From Muribaculaceae bacterium (lineage in GTDB: Bacteria > Bacteroidota > Bacteroidia > Bacteroidales > Muribaculaceae), in NCBI GenBank assembly GCA_022509085.1, contig JAFLTW010000005.1:83099-147098 (forward strand): a DNA stretch of 64,000 nt, read 5' to 3'. The position numbers and the translations under genes are program-made. Below are positions 17,999 through 27,056 of the stretch, piece by piece. Under the pieces are notes generated by a model. It was not told the origin of the DNA. It did no database searches and saw nothing but the letters and a program-made list of their open reading frames with translations. Each line of letters begins with the position of its first letter. The stretch's first letter is position 1.

Positions 17999-18970
17999 AT
18001 GATAAAAACAATAAAATCTAAATTAAGTCACACTCTTTCCGTTGGTGAAAAGTATCAAACATTAACGGGGAGGTCAAAATGGAATCTAATTTTTGATTTT
18101 ATAAGGTGCAATCTTAAGTATGGTTGCACAGAGGAAGACTACATCGGAATGGAATTCTATAAGAAATCCAATAATGAGAGAAGAAAATATCTGACAAGCA
18201 GGAAAAATAGAGAAGGTATCTATAATAAATTTCTTTCAACGGAGGATAAGAATTTATATAGAAGAAAAAGCGAATTTAATAAATACTTTCAGGACTTCAT
18301 TCACCATAAATGGATTTCCAGTATTTCAAGTTCTGAGAACGAAATAATTGATTTCATAAACAATTTAGGAAGAGTAATTGTAAAACCCGAGGTGGGAGAT
18401 TCTGGGATTGGAATTCATTTGATTAATGCTTCTGACGAAAGTCAAATTAAAAATCTAATCCAATCTATCAGAGAAGGGAATCAATACATAATTGAAGAAG
18501 TTATTATACAATGTGAAGAAATGGCCTCTTTTAATCCCTCATCTGTCAATACCTGCAGAATCGAAACAGTTACAGATAAAGAAGGGAAAGCCCATTTACT
18601 TAATACAATAGTTATTATAGGAGGTAAAGGAAGTATAGTAAGTAACACACATACGGGCGGAGTAATGGCTCATATTGACCCTGACTCAGGCATTATAGAC
18701 TCAAAAGGGAGGAATCCGAATGGTGAACTTTTCTCCAAACACCCCGGTACAGGAAGTAAATTGATAGGTCAAAAAATCCCTTATTGGAAGGATGTGATAG
18801 AGTTGGCCCTAACATTAGCCGAGAAAAGACCTTCTGCCCGATATATTGGTTGGGATATTGCAATTACTGCTAATGGTCCCGAATTGATTGAGGGCAATAA
18901 TCAACCAGGCTATTGTACGCAAGCATGCGATATGGTTGGTAGATGGGAGATTATAAAAAAATATTTATAG
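17999..18970 (+). CDS. Sugar-transfer-associated ATP-grasp protein
   Basis: About 323 residues, cytoplasmic. ATP-grasp landmarks: VIVKPEVGDSGIGIHLI (ATP-binding lysine and glycine-rich loop), YIIEEVI, the SSVNTCRIETV strand and the terminal metal/ATP ligands in LIEGNNQPGYC. This set matches the sugar-transfer-associated ATP-grasp family found in capsule loci. ATP-grasp enzymes join a carboxylate to an amine or thiol through an acyl phosphate, so it may attach an amino compound to a uronic acid. The frame is open to 17951 inside the previous gene; I prefer the ATG at 17999. The 24062 gene encodes a second member. Confidence 0.78.
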   Translation: MIKTIKSKLSHTLSVGEKYQTLTGRSKWNLIFDFIRCNLKYGCTEEDYIGMEFYKKSNNERRKYLTSRKNREGIYNKFLSTEDKNLYRRKSEFNKYFQDFIHHKWISSISSSENEIIDFINNLGRVIVKPEVGDSGIGIHLINASDESQIKNLIQSIREGNQYIIEEVIIQCEEMASFNPSSVNTCRIETVTDKEGKAHLLNTIVIIGGKGSIVSNTHTGGVMAHIDPDSGIIDSKGRNPNGELFSKHPGTGSKLIGQKIPYWKDVIELALTLAEKRPSARYIGWDIAITANGPELIEGNNQPGYCTQACDMVGRWEIIKKYL

Positions 18971-18978
18971 GTTGAATT

Positions 18979-19902
18979 TTGGAATACATAAGTTTAAATA
19001 ATCGGGTTATTCTACCTCGAATTGGATTTGGGACGGCTTTTCTTCCCAAATCCGAATTTTCCAATATTATTAAAACGGCGCTTGACTCCGGGTATCGAAG
19101 ATTTGATACAGCATCAAAATATAATAATGAAAAGTGTTTGGGAGATGCTTTATCTGCCTCCAAAATTCCAAGGGAAGAGCTTATAATATCTTCAAAATTT
19201 CATATTGATACTCTTTACGCAAATAAATATTATCGAGGTAAACGTAAGATTTTTAACATACGAAATTTTAAAAGCATACGTGATACAGTAGAAGAATCAT
19301 TAATTAAACTTAACATTGATTATTTAGATATACTATTTATTCACTGGCCATGGGATAAATATCAAAACATTTATAAGGAGATTATAAAGTTATATCAAGA
19401 TGATTTAATAAAATCTATAGGTGTTTGTCATTTCACACAAGGTCATCTTGAATCGCTTAAGTCTATTAGCAATGTGATGCCAGTAATAAATCAAATTGAG
19501 ATAAGTCCGTTAAATACCCAGAAGGGCCTCATAAAGTATTGTCAGGATAACGGTATAATGGTTGAAGCTGTATCTACATTTAGTCATTTTCAATCAAGCA
19601 AGCCGAGACTTGAAATAATAAACAATGAAATTTTAAATAGAATTGCAGAAAGTCATCATAAAAGTACTGTACAAGTAGTATTAAGATGGTTGATTCAGCA
19701 AAACATAGTGGTAATTCCAAAGTCTTCAAATTCGGACCATATTAAAGAAAACATTGACATATTTGATTTCTCACTTGATATGGAAGAAATGGCATTAATA
19801 GATTCTTTAAATGAGGGAAGATGTTTGAATTATAATCCCTATGCACCACATATTATAAAAAACATACCACGGCAATTTCGCCATTATTCGAACCTTATGT
19901 AA
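18979..19902 (+). CDS. Aldo/keto reductase
   Basis: 307-residue NAD(P)H-dependent TIM-barrel reductase. The catalytic tetrad is intact: Asp43 and Tyr48 (RFDTASKY), Lys73 (SSKF) and His122 (IHWPW); the C-terminal cofactor site appears as VIPKSSNSDHIKEN. The start is a TTG, eight bases after the previous stop; no ATG fits before the first strand. It sits between two ATP-grasp genes and ahead of an opine-dehydrogenase-like gene, so it probably reduces a keto or aldehyde intermediate of the substituent. The substrate is unknown. Confidence 0.85.
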   Translation: MEYISLNNRVILPRIGFGTAFLPKSEFSNIIKTALDSGYRRFDTASKYNNEKCLGDALSASKIPREELIISSKFHIDTLYANKYYRGKRKIFNIRNFKSIRDTVEESLIKLNIDYLDILFIHWPWDKYQNIYKEIIKLYQDDLIKSIGVCHFTQGHLESLKSISNVMPVINQIEISPLNTQKGLIKYCQDNGIMVEAVSTFSHFQSSKPRLEIINNEILNRIAESHHKSTVQVVLRWLIQQNIVVIPKSSNSDHIKENIDIFDFSLDMEEMALIDSLNEGRCLNYNPYAPHIIKNIPRQFRHYSNLM

Positions 19903-19916
19903 AAAGTCCCATAAAA

Positions 19917-20861
19917 ATGGATTTAAAAAAAGCACTTTTAAGAGCAAGAGAAAAAAACCTTTGGTTAAAGATTCTATGGTTTAAATCCCTACGCATTCGT
20001 AAAAAAATGTCGGAAAAGAAAGATTTAAAATCCCGAATAGAAAAATCATTTATAAAAACTCACACTTATCCATTCAGTATAGATCACCCAATTACATACG
20101 CAGATAAACTTAATTGGTTAAAACTTTATTATCGTAATCCGCTGATGCCGATAGCAGCGGATAAATATGAAGTAAGAAATTATTTGAAAGAATTGGGATA
20201 TGAATATCTTTTGAATGAAGTTTTAGGAGTATGGGAAACCATTGACGACTTTGATATCTCATCACTTCCTTCTAAATTTGTTCTAAAATCAACTCATGGG
20301 AGTGGACCTAATTGGATTACTATCGTTAAGGATAAAACAGATATAAATTGGAAAGCCCAGAAAAGATTAATGAAAGAATGGCTTTCCAATAGTATCGAAT
20401 GGATGGGAGGAGAATGGCATTATGGTGAAATGAAACCGCGCATCATCGCTGAAAAATTTATCGAAGAACCTGGAGGAGGATTGACGGATTATAAAATTCA
20501 TTGCTTTAACGGAAAAACTGCCTATATTCTTGTATGTCTGGGACGGGCTGAGGGTAAATTAAAATTTTATTGTATGAGTCCTGACTGGAAGATCCTAAAG
20601 GTGAACAAAACAGGTATCGAGGCTCCTAAGGATTTAGTAATTCCTAAACCTTCTAATATGGAGGAAATGATTCGAATAGCTGAAGATTTGTCCAAACCTT
20701 TCCCTGTGGTGAGAATGGATTTTTATGACATTAATAATAAGATTATTTTCGGCGAGTTTACTTTTTTCACAAATGGAGGATTTGACAACGGACTAACCTA
20801 TGAAGGTCAGAAAATGATGGGTAAGTTAATCACACTACCTGAACCTAATCATAAGAAATAA
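19917..20861 (+). CDS. TupA-like ATP-grasp ligase
   Basis: 314-residue member of the TupA-like ATP-grasp family, named after a teichuronopeptide synthesis protein of alkaliphilic Bacillus that links glutamate and glucuronate polymers. Typical features are YADKLNWLKLYYRNPLMP, the ADKYEVRNYLKE helix, the ATP-binding KSTHGSGPN, and the C-terminal RMDFYDINNKIIFGEFTFF with a following asparagine-glycine-glycine. It lies next to an aldo/keto reductase gene and an opine-dehydrogenase-like gene. A role in forming an amide or peptide bond in the polysaccharide is a reasonable inference; some members of this family may instead transfer sugars. Confidence 0.82.
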   Translation: MDLKKALLRAREKNLWLKILWFKSLRIRKKMSEKKDLKSRIEKSFIKTHTYPFSIDHPITYADKLNWLKLYYRNPLMPIAADKYEVRNYLKELGYEYLLNEVLGVWETIDDFDISSLPSKFVLKSTHGSGPNWITIVKDKTDINWKAQKRLMKEWLSNSIEWMGGEWHYGEMKPRIIAEKFIEEPGGGLTDYKIHCFNGKTAYILVCLGRAEGKLKFYCMSPDWKILKVNKTGIEAPKDLVIPKPSNMEEMIRIAEDLSKPFPVVRMDFYDINNKIIFGEFTFFTNGGFDNGLTYEGQKMMGKLITLPEPNHKK

Positions 20862-20879
20862 ATATAAATTGGATTATTT

Positions 20880-21959
20880 ATGAAATTTACTATTGTTGGA
20901 TGCGGCAATGCGGCCCTAATTCATGCAGCTAAATTGATAGAAAAAGGGTTTCAGGTAGCAATACTGAAAACTTCCCATTATAACGATGAATTTTATAACG
21001 TTATTAAGTCTGAAGGTGGATTTAATGTTAAAGATGAGACTCAAAAGGGAAAGAGATTCTTTGTACTTCCATCATTAATTACAAAAAATGTTGAGGAAGC
21101 CATTTCATTTGGAGACGTTCTAATGGTAATGACAACAACAAGTCAGCATGAAAGAATTGCAAAATTAATTTCCCCCTTTGTTCGTGATGGTCAAATAATA
21201 ACATTAATTCCCGGCTATTTGGGAAGCTTAATCTTCAATAAGATTATTGATAAAAAAATTATATATAGCGAATGGGAAACAACTGCTTATAATGGAAGAA
21301 TCATAGATAATATGTATGTTCGGATTTCATTTTACAATCCCAGAAATGCAATATCTGTTTTACCCAAAAAATACGAAAATGATGTTTTGAATATTTTCAG
21401 TCAAGGTTTCGATAATACTAAATATCTACGGCATAATATCCTTGAATCTGCCATCCACAATCCAAATATGATAGTCCATCCAATAGGGTTACTTTTCTCT
21501 GCCTCTCGCGTAGAAAAAAGTAAAGGTGAATTTTGGATGTATAAAGAAGCTTTTACACCTTCAGTGATTAATGTTATCAATAAATTAGATGTCGAAAAAA
21601 ATAAAATTTTAATTGCATTTGGCTGCCAACCCCTCAATTATTTTGAAGCGGCAAAATGGAGAAATGAAGACAATCTTGAAAAAGATGCACTCGAAGTTTT
21701 TCAATCCTTTGCAGAGTCCTCAAATAAAGGGCCTTCGGCAGTTAACCACAGATACTTCACGGAAGATGTACCTGTGGGTTTAGCTCTTCTTATTTCTATT
21801 GGAGAAGTATTGGGGTTAGACATGTCAATACCTCGGGCTATTAAATCCTTAGCTTATGCACTTTTAGGGAAAGACTATACTTCAGAGGAAAGAACTATCC
21901 AAAAATTACTGAATAAACAAAACGTAACAATGAGAGATATAGAGGAAGCAATAAAATAA
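20880..21959 (+). CDS. Octopine/nopaline dehydrogenase family protein
   Basis: 359-residue protein with an N-terminal Rossmann domain (VGCGNAALIHA, glycine motif at residues 7-12) and a C-terminal octopine-dehydrogenase domain: IHNPNMIVHPIG places the family catalytic histidine at His200, and HRYFTEDVPVGLALL is the conserved helix. Family members reductively condense a 2-keto acid with an amino acid to give opines. Opine groups such as alanopine are known as amide-linked substituents of bacterial O-antigens, so here it may make the amine or acid joined by the neighbouring ATP-grasp ligases. Substrates cannot be read from sequence; a 2-keto-acid reductase role is the alternative. Confidence 0.8.
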   Translation: MKFTIVGCGNAALIHAAKLIEKGFQVAILKTSHYNDEFYNVIKSEGGFNVKDETQKGKRFFVLPSLITKNVEEAISFGDVLMVMTTTSQHERIAKLISPFVRDGQIITLIPGYLGSLIFNKIIDKKIIYSEWETTAYNGRIIDNMYVRISFYNPRNAISVLPKKYENDVLNIFSQGFDNTKYLRHNILESAIHNPNMIVHPIGLLFSASRVEKSKGEFWMYKEAFTPSVINVINKLDVEKNKILIAFGCQPLNYFEAAKWRNEDNLEKDALEVFQSFAESSNKGPSAVNHRYFTEDVPVGLALLISIGEVLGLDMSIPRAIKSLAYALLGKDYTSEERTIQKLLNKQNVTMRDIEEAIK

Positions 21960-22036
21960 AGCCCCCCTCAAAATGATGCTACGGAATAAAATCACCTCTT
22001 AAGTAATTTTGTTAAAATTAACTAATAATACCACTT

Positions 22037-22861
22037 ATGCTTAAAGTATTATATAATAAAATTCGTGCTTTTTTAGATTATATAAAGTATAATGGTAAAA
22101 TTACCCATATTTCTATAGGGGAAACTACCCCAGGAGAATTGCTGAAAGGTAAGAAAATAATTGTAACAGGGGGTGCAAAAGGTATCGGTTTAGCAATAGC
22201 TAATAAATTTCTTGAGCAAAATGCTAAAGTACTCATTACAAGTAGAAATATTACCTCTCTTCAAAATGTTAAACAAAGTATCGGGAATAAGAACCTCCAA
22301 ATTCTAAAATGGGACGTTACTGATTTTTCACAAACCACAAGTAAAATAGAGGAAGCAATAACATTATTAGGAGGATTAGATATTATTGTAAATAACGCCG
22401 CATTCTTAGCTAACAAACAAACCGATGAGACATTCTATGACAAAACAATGGATACTAATTTGAAATCTATCTATTTCATTTGCAAAGAAGCAGGGGAAAG
22501 AATGAGTCAACTGAACGGAGAGAAGGGAGGCAAAATTATAATAATTTCTTCAATAAATGGATTCATGGGTTCAACCCATCCTTATTATATTTCTAAATGG
22601 GGTTTAAATGGCCTTATAAAAGGTTATGCTAAAGAATACGCACCAAAGAATATAATTGTAAACGGAATTGCTCCCGGCTACTGCTCTTCAGGAATAAATT
22701 TACAGGACATTGAAAAGAATGCATATTTTGAACGGAATCCGTTGCATCGAATTATTTTACCAGAGGAAGTTGCAGAATTAGCTACTTTCTTAGCCTCCGA
22801 TTTATCCAACGGAATAGTTGGAGAGATAATCAAGGTTGATGGGGGTACTACAATAATATAA
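22037..22861 (+). CDS. Short-chain dehydrogenase/reductase
   Basis: 274-residue classical SDR with an N-terminal extension of about 38 residues. The cofactor motif TGGAKGIG is at 44-51, NNAA at 119-122, the catalytic serines at 171-172 and YxxxK at Tyr183-Lys187; the C-terminus ends VDGGTTII. It follows the opine-dehydrogenase-like gene after 77 bases. Such SDRs in glycan loci often reduce keto-sugar or keto-acid intermediates; the substrate is unknown. Confidence 0.85.
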   Translation: MLKVLYNKIRAFLDYIKYNGKITHISIGETTPGELLKGKKIIVTGGAKGIGLAIANKFLEQNAKVLITSRNITSLQNVKQSIGNKNLQILKWDVTDFSQTTSKIEEAITLLGGLDIIVNNAAFLANKQTDETFYDKTMDTNLKSIYFICKEAGERMSQLNGEKGGKIIIISSINGFMGSTHPYYISKWGLNGLIKGYAKEYAPKNIIVNGIAPGYCSSGINLQDIEKNAYFERNPLHRIILPEEVAELATFLASDLSNGIVGEIIKVDGGTTII

Positions 22862-22919
22862 TAACTGACTTTTTTCAAAGAATTTGTATTTTTTGAATTA
22901 AGTGATCTTTTAATATACC

Positions 22920-24047
22920 ATGGCTAAAAATAAATATGATAATAAAATAAGTATTTTATTTTTAATGCTTGATTTGGGAGGTGGTGGTGCAGAGAAAGTG
23001 CTCGTAAACCTGGTAAATAATCTTGATCCGGATAAGTATGATATAACAATCAGAACAGTCTTCGGGAAAGGGGTAAATGAGAAATTTTTAAAACCTCATG
23101 TTAATCTTTCGTCACTGTTTAAAGGTAGACCTTTCAGAGGGAATGCTATTTTACAAAAAATTTTAAGTCCCAAACTTCTCTACAAGGTGTTAGTAAAAGA
23201 CAAATATGATATAGAAATCGCTTATATGTTCAATACACCTACGCGAGCCTTAGGAGGGAGTACGTCGAAAGCGAAAAAGTTTGCTTGGATACACAGCGGA
23301 GAGATGGGACTTGGAAAGTTTAGGAATAAAAAAGAATTGCTGAATGTATATAAATCCTTTGACGGAATCGCATATGTATCTAAACAGGCCCAAATCAGCT
23401 TTGAGAATTATGTTGGCTTTAAGCCAAAAGGAATGGTTGTGCATAACGTAATAGAGGCAGATAAAATAAAATCTTTAGCATCAGAATCTCTCACAGAAAT
23501 AACCTTAGACAAAAACAAAGTAAATCTATGTAGTGTCGGTAGATTTATGCCAGAAAAAGGCTATGAGAGGTTAATCAAAATTCTTGGCAGATTAAACTCG
23601 GAGGGTATTTCAAATTGGCATTTCTATCTTCTTGGAACTGGAGAGTTAGAGGATACTTATAAAAAACTAATCGATGGAGAGAAGATAAAAGATAAGTTTA
23701 CTTTTTTAGGCTATCAATCAAATCCTTATAAATATGTAAAGAATATGGATTTATTCGTTTGCTCATCGTATTTGGAGGGATTCAGTACTGCTGTAACGGA
23801 ATCAATCATAGTAGAAACTCCTGTATTAACAACTGAATGTTCGGGAATGGATGAGATAATTGGTGATTCTGGTGCAGGTATCATAGTGGCTAATAATGAT
23901 GACGACTTATTCAAAGGAATAAAAGAAGTCCTATGTAACACTAAGATATTGGAAAATCTGAGCCAAAAAGTAAAATTTCATTCAAATTCATTTAAGAAGG
24001 AATATTCTATCCTTGAATTTGAAAATTTTATATATAAAGAGAATTAA
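22920..24047 (+). CDS. Glycosyltransferase, family 4
   Basis: 375-residue GT-B glycosyltransferase. The N-terminal MLDLGGGGAEKVLVNL is the acceptor-domain loop, VGRFMPEKGYERLI starts the donor domain, and the EGFSTAVTES motif (an E-x7-E variant) binds the nucleotide-sugar donor. Likely adds an internal sugar of the repeat unit on the cytoplasmic face of the membrane. Donor and linkage unknown. Confidence 0.87.
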   Translation: MAKNKYDNKISILFLMLDLGGGGAEKVLVNLVNNLDPDKYDITIRTVFGKGVNEKFLKPHVNLSSLFKGRPFRGNAILQKILSPKLLYKVLVKDKYDIEIAYMFNTPTRALGGSTSKAKKFAWIHSGEMGLGKFRNKKELLNVYKSFDGIAYVSKQAQISFENYVGFKPKGMVVHNVIEADKIKSLASESLTEITLDKNKVNLCSVGRFMPEKGYERLIKILGRLNSEGISNWHFYLLGTGELEDTYKKLIDGEKIKDKFTFLGYQSNPYKYVKNMDLFVCSSYLEGFSTAVTESIIVETPVLTTECSGMDEIIGDSGAGIIVANNDDDLFKGIKEVLCNTKILENLSQKVKFHSNSFKKEYSILEFENFIYKEN

Positions 24048-24061
24048 ATAACATCTAAATT

Positions 24062-25249
24062 ATGAAGTTTTTTATTAAATTCTTTAAATCAATTTTACGA
24101 TATATTTTTATCGCAAAATTGAATGGAGAACGGTATTTTTCCTATCTTATTTGCATTCGCAAATATAAATCCCAAATAAAAAAGAACGGATTTCAAAACT
24201 CGGTTCAACCCGGAGAAAAAGAATACCTCAAATTTTGGAAGAAATATTCTAAAAGAGTAGAGCCTTATTCCTATCGATTATTTTCTCATTATATAAAAGA
24301 TCCAAAACTACAAAAATATATTCTCCCGGAATATATAGGATTTAATTTAGTAGACTATTATTTAAATCCTATAAATTACCGAGATTTTTATTCGGATAAG
24401 AACAGCTATTCTGTGTTTCTAAAAGACACTTCATTTCTTCCCCAAACCTTATTATATAGGATAGGAGGGACTCTAATAATGTCGGAAATGAATCAACCGG
24501 CTCCGTGGTATAATACCAAAGAATTAGCCGACAAATTTCATAAATATGACAAAATTATTTTAAAGCCTTCTGTGGGTTCTGCTTCTGGAATAGGAGTAGA
24601 TTTGTTTGTTCTTACAGAAAATGGTTTTAAAAACAATAAAGGGACCTTCCTTGATTCAGACTATCTTTCAAACTTTGGGAATGATTTCATATTGCAAGAG
24701 GCAATTAAACAACATCCATATATCGCACAGTTTAACGAAAGCTCCGTCAATACATTCAGGATTGTGGCTTATAGGTCCGTTAAAGACGAAGAAGTATATA
24801 TAATGACGTCCTATATTCGAATTGGAAATAAAGGAGCGTTTATAGATAATGCACATGCCGGAGGTAAATTTATTGGGATTCACCCCGATACTGGTATTCT
24901 CAATAAATATGTATGCGATCAATATGGTCAAATCACAAATACTTACAATGAAATTGACTTTAGCACTTCTCAATTTAAAATTCCGTCTTGGGATAAAATA
25001 ATTGATGCAGTAAAGGAAATCAGTAAAAAAGTTTTACATCATAGATATATTGCATTTGACATGACATTAGACAAGGATAATAATCCCAAAATGATAGAAT
25101 TCAATATAGGGAATACAGCATTTTGGTCAGCAATGTTTGCGGGCCAGTTATGTTTCGGAGACAAGACCGAAGAAATAATGGGATATTGTAAAAACCAAGA
25201 AATAAAAAGAAAGAATGGCGAAATTAAGCATTATTATGCCTACATATAA
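24062..25249 (+). CDS. Sugar-transfer-associated ATP-grasp protein, second copy
   Basis: 395-residue protein, longer at the N-terminus than the 17999 product. ATP-grasp landmarks are IILKPSVGSASGIGVDLF, ESSVNTFRIVAYRS, the AHAGGKFIGI strand and the metal ligands in MIEFNIGNTAFW. It shares the order of motifs with the 17999 product but is not a close copy. Its 3' end overlaps the following glycosyltransferase gene by 35 bases. Presumably it forms an acyl-phosphate and then an amide on a sugar acid; this is family-level inference. Confidence 0.78.
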   Translation: MKFFIKFFKSILRYIFIAKLNGERYFSYLICIRKYKSQIKKNGFQNSVQPGEKEYLKFWKKYSKRVEPYSYRLFSHYIKDPKLQKYILPEYIGFNLVDYYLNPINYRDFYSDKNSYSVFLKDTSFLPQTLLYRIGGTLIMSEMNQPAPWYNTKELADKFHKYDKIILKPSVGSASGIGVDLFVLTENGFKNNKGTFLDSDYLSNFGNDFILQEAIKQHPYIAQFNESSVNTFRIVAYRSVKDEEVYIMTSYIRIGNKGAFIDNAHAGGKFIGIHPDTGILNKYVCDQYGQITNTYNEIDFSTSQFKIPSWDKIIDAVKEISKKVLHHRYIAFDMTLDKDNNPKMIEFNIGNTAFWSAMFAGQLCFGDKTEEIMGYCKNQEIKRKNGEIKHYYAYI

Positions 25250-26216
25250 TGTAGGGGAATATATTGGGAAGGCTATCGAAAGTGTTTTTAATCAAAGTTA
25301 TAAAGATTGGGAATTACTTATAGTGGATGACGGAAGTACAGATAATTCAATAGCAGAATGCATCGAATTTGCAAAAAAAGATAATCGGATTAAAATTTTA
25401 CATAAATCTAACGGAGGTCTATCTGATGCACGAAACTTTGGATTGACACATGCTTCGGGGCAATACATCCATTTCTTTGACCCGGATGATTATTTAAAAG
25501 GAGAATTTTACTCAGAATTATTAAAGAAGATAGAATCAGAAAAGGCTGATATAGTAATTTCTGGATATAAAGTTGAATATCAATACAATACTTATGATGA
25601 ACGAAAATTAATTACAAGAAATTGTATAGTTGACAGCAATTCTAAATTTACATATTCTAAAAGTTCCTCACCTTTAGAATTTGTCTGTTATGCTTTTAAT
25701 AAAATTTTCCTCAAAGATTTTCTAATAAAACAAAAATTGGAATATGAAAAAGGACTGTCCAGAATTGAAGATGCAGAATTTATGAGTAGAGTCATCCAGC
25801 ATAATCCTAAAATTGCATACCTTGAAAAAGGCACATATGTATATGTACAAAGAGGCTTTGAAACTCTGAATAAAGGCTTCGATGATTATATCATCTCTTT
25901 AGCTCTAAGAAGGATATATATCGATATTAAATTAATCAACTATTTTATGGATTTGCCTGACGATTTTAAATTTTCATTAGAAGATAGGATAAAAAGCGGT
26001 AAAATGGTTGCCTGTATTAATAGACTATTTTCCTCTCAATATGGGAAAGAATCGATCAGGCGAAATTATTATTTAAAAGAAATTAAAAAGCTATTGAAAC
26101 CAACCCATTTTTACCCCTGTAGAAAAGGTGTAAAGTCTGTATTTGATTTACTAACATATTATGGTTTAAAATACAATCTTTTCAGTCTCATTACCTTTAT
26201 ACAAAGATGTAGATAA
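25215..26216 (+). CDS. Glycosyltransferase, family 2
   Basis: 333-residue GT-A enzyme. The family landmarks are LSIIMPTYNVGEYIGKAIES at the N-terminus, VDDGSTDNS (38-46), NGGLSDARN (66-74) and DPDD (89-92). The ATG at 25215 gives a perfect family start and lies within the end of the previous gene, so the 35-base overlap seems real. It ends two bases before the next glycosyltransferase gene. Confidence 0.88.
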   Translation: MAKLSIIMPTYNVGEYIGKAIESVFNQSYKDWELLIVDDGSTDNSIAECIEFAKKDNRIKILHKSNGGLSDARNFGLTHASGQYIHFFDPDDYLKGEFYSELLKKIESEKADIVISGYKVEYQYNTYDERKLITRNCIVDSNSKFTYSKSSSPLEFVCYAFNKIFLKDFLIKQKLEYEKGLSRIEDAEFMSRVIQHNPKIAYLEKGTYVYVQRGFETLNKGFDDYIISLALRRIYIDIKLINYFMDLPDDFKFSLEDRIKSGKMVACINRLFSSQYGKESIRRNYYLKEIKKLLKPTHFYPCRKGVKSVFDLLTYYGLKYNLFSLITFIQRCR

Positions 26217-26217
26217 G

Positions 26218-27027
26218 ATGAAATTCCAGAAAAAAGAAGAAATTCGTATCACAGTCTTGATGGCTATTTATAATTGTGCCTCAACTTTGGAAGAAGCTCT
26301 GGATAGCCTGATGAACCAAACATATCAGGGTTTCAGGGTTATTTTATGTGATGACTGTTCAAAAGATAATACATATGAAGTTGCCGAAAAATATATAAAC
26401 CGTTATCCCGATAAGTTCATTCTTCTTAGGAATGAACGAAACATGAAACTTCCCGCAACCCTTAATCGTTGCTTGGAGTATGCTGACACAGAGTACGTGG
26501 CGCGAATGGACGGAGATGATATCTCCAAACCCGAGCGTTTTGAAAAGGAAATTCAGTTCTTAGATGCCCATCCTGAGTTTGCCTTAGTGTCATGTCCAAT
26601 GGAATACTTTGATGAGAACGGAGTCTTTATGACCGGCAAACCCCTAAATGAACCGCAAAAGAAAGATTTCATTTTAAAATCTCCCCATGCTCATGCACCA
26701 GTTATGATAAGGACTTCTATCTTACGAGAAGTTCATGGTTATACTGTAGAAAAATGGACAGAAAGGGGACAAGATATTCATCTATGGGCTAAAATTTATA
26801 ACAGGGGTTATAAAGGTTATAATTTATCCGAACCTCTATATGGTATGCGAGATGATAAAGCTGCATTCAAAAGACGAAACCTTAAAAGTGCTTTCTATAA
26901 TGTAAAAAGAGCTTATGAAATATATAAGCTGTTGGATATTCCTAAATATTATTTGTTCTATGAAGGGAAGGGATTTTTAATTGCGCTTTCTCCAAAATGG
27001 ATATATGATATATTTCATAAAAAATAA
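26218..27027 (+). CDS. Glycosyltransferase, family 2
   Basis: 269-residue GT2 protein: ITVLMAIYNCASTLEEALDS, CDDCSKDNTYE and DGDD (98-101), then an acceptor region SPHAHAPVMIRTSILRE typical of short capsule glycosyltransferases of this type. It follows the previous gene almost without spacing and is probably co-translated. Its first half is somewhat less AT-rich than its neighbours. Confidence 0.87.
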   Translation: MKFQKKEEIRITVLMAIYNCASTLEEALDSLMNQTYQGFRVILCDDCSKDNTYEVAEKYINRYPDKFILLRNERNMKLPATLNRCLEYADTEYVARMDGDDISKPERFEKEIQFLDAHPEFALVSCPMEYFDENGVFMTGKPLNEPQKKDFILKSPHAHAPVMIRTSILREVHGYTVEKWTERGQDIHLWAKIYNRGYKGYNLSEPLYGMRDDKAAFKRRNLKSAFYNVKRAYEIYKLLDIPKYYLFYEGKGFLIALSPKWIYDIFHKK

Positions 27028-27056
27028 TATAAATTTAACAGCAAAAGTATTTTCCA

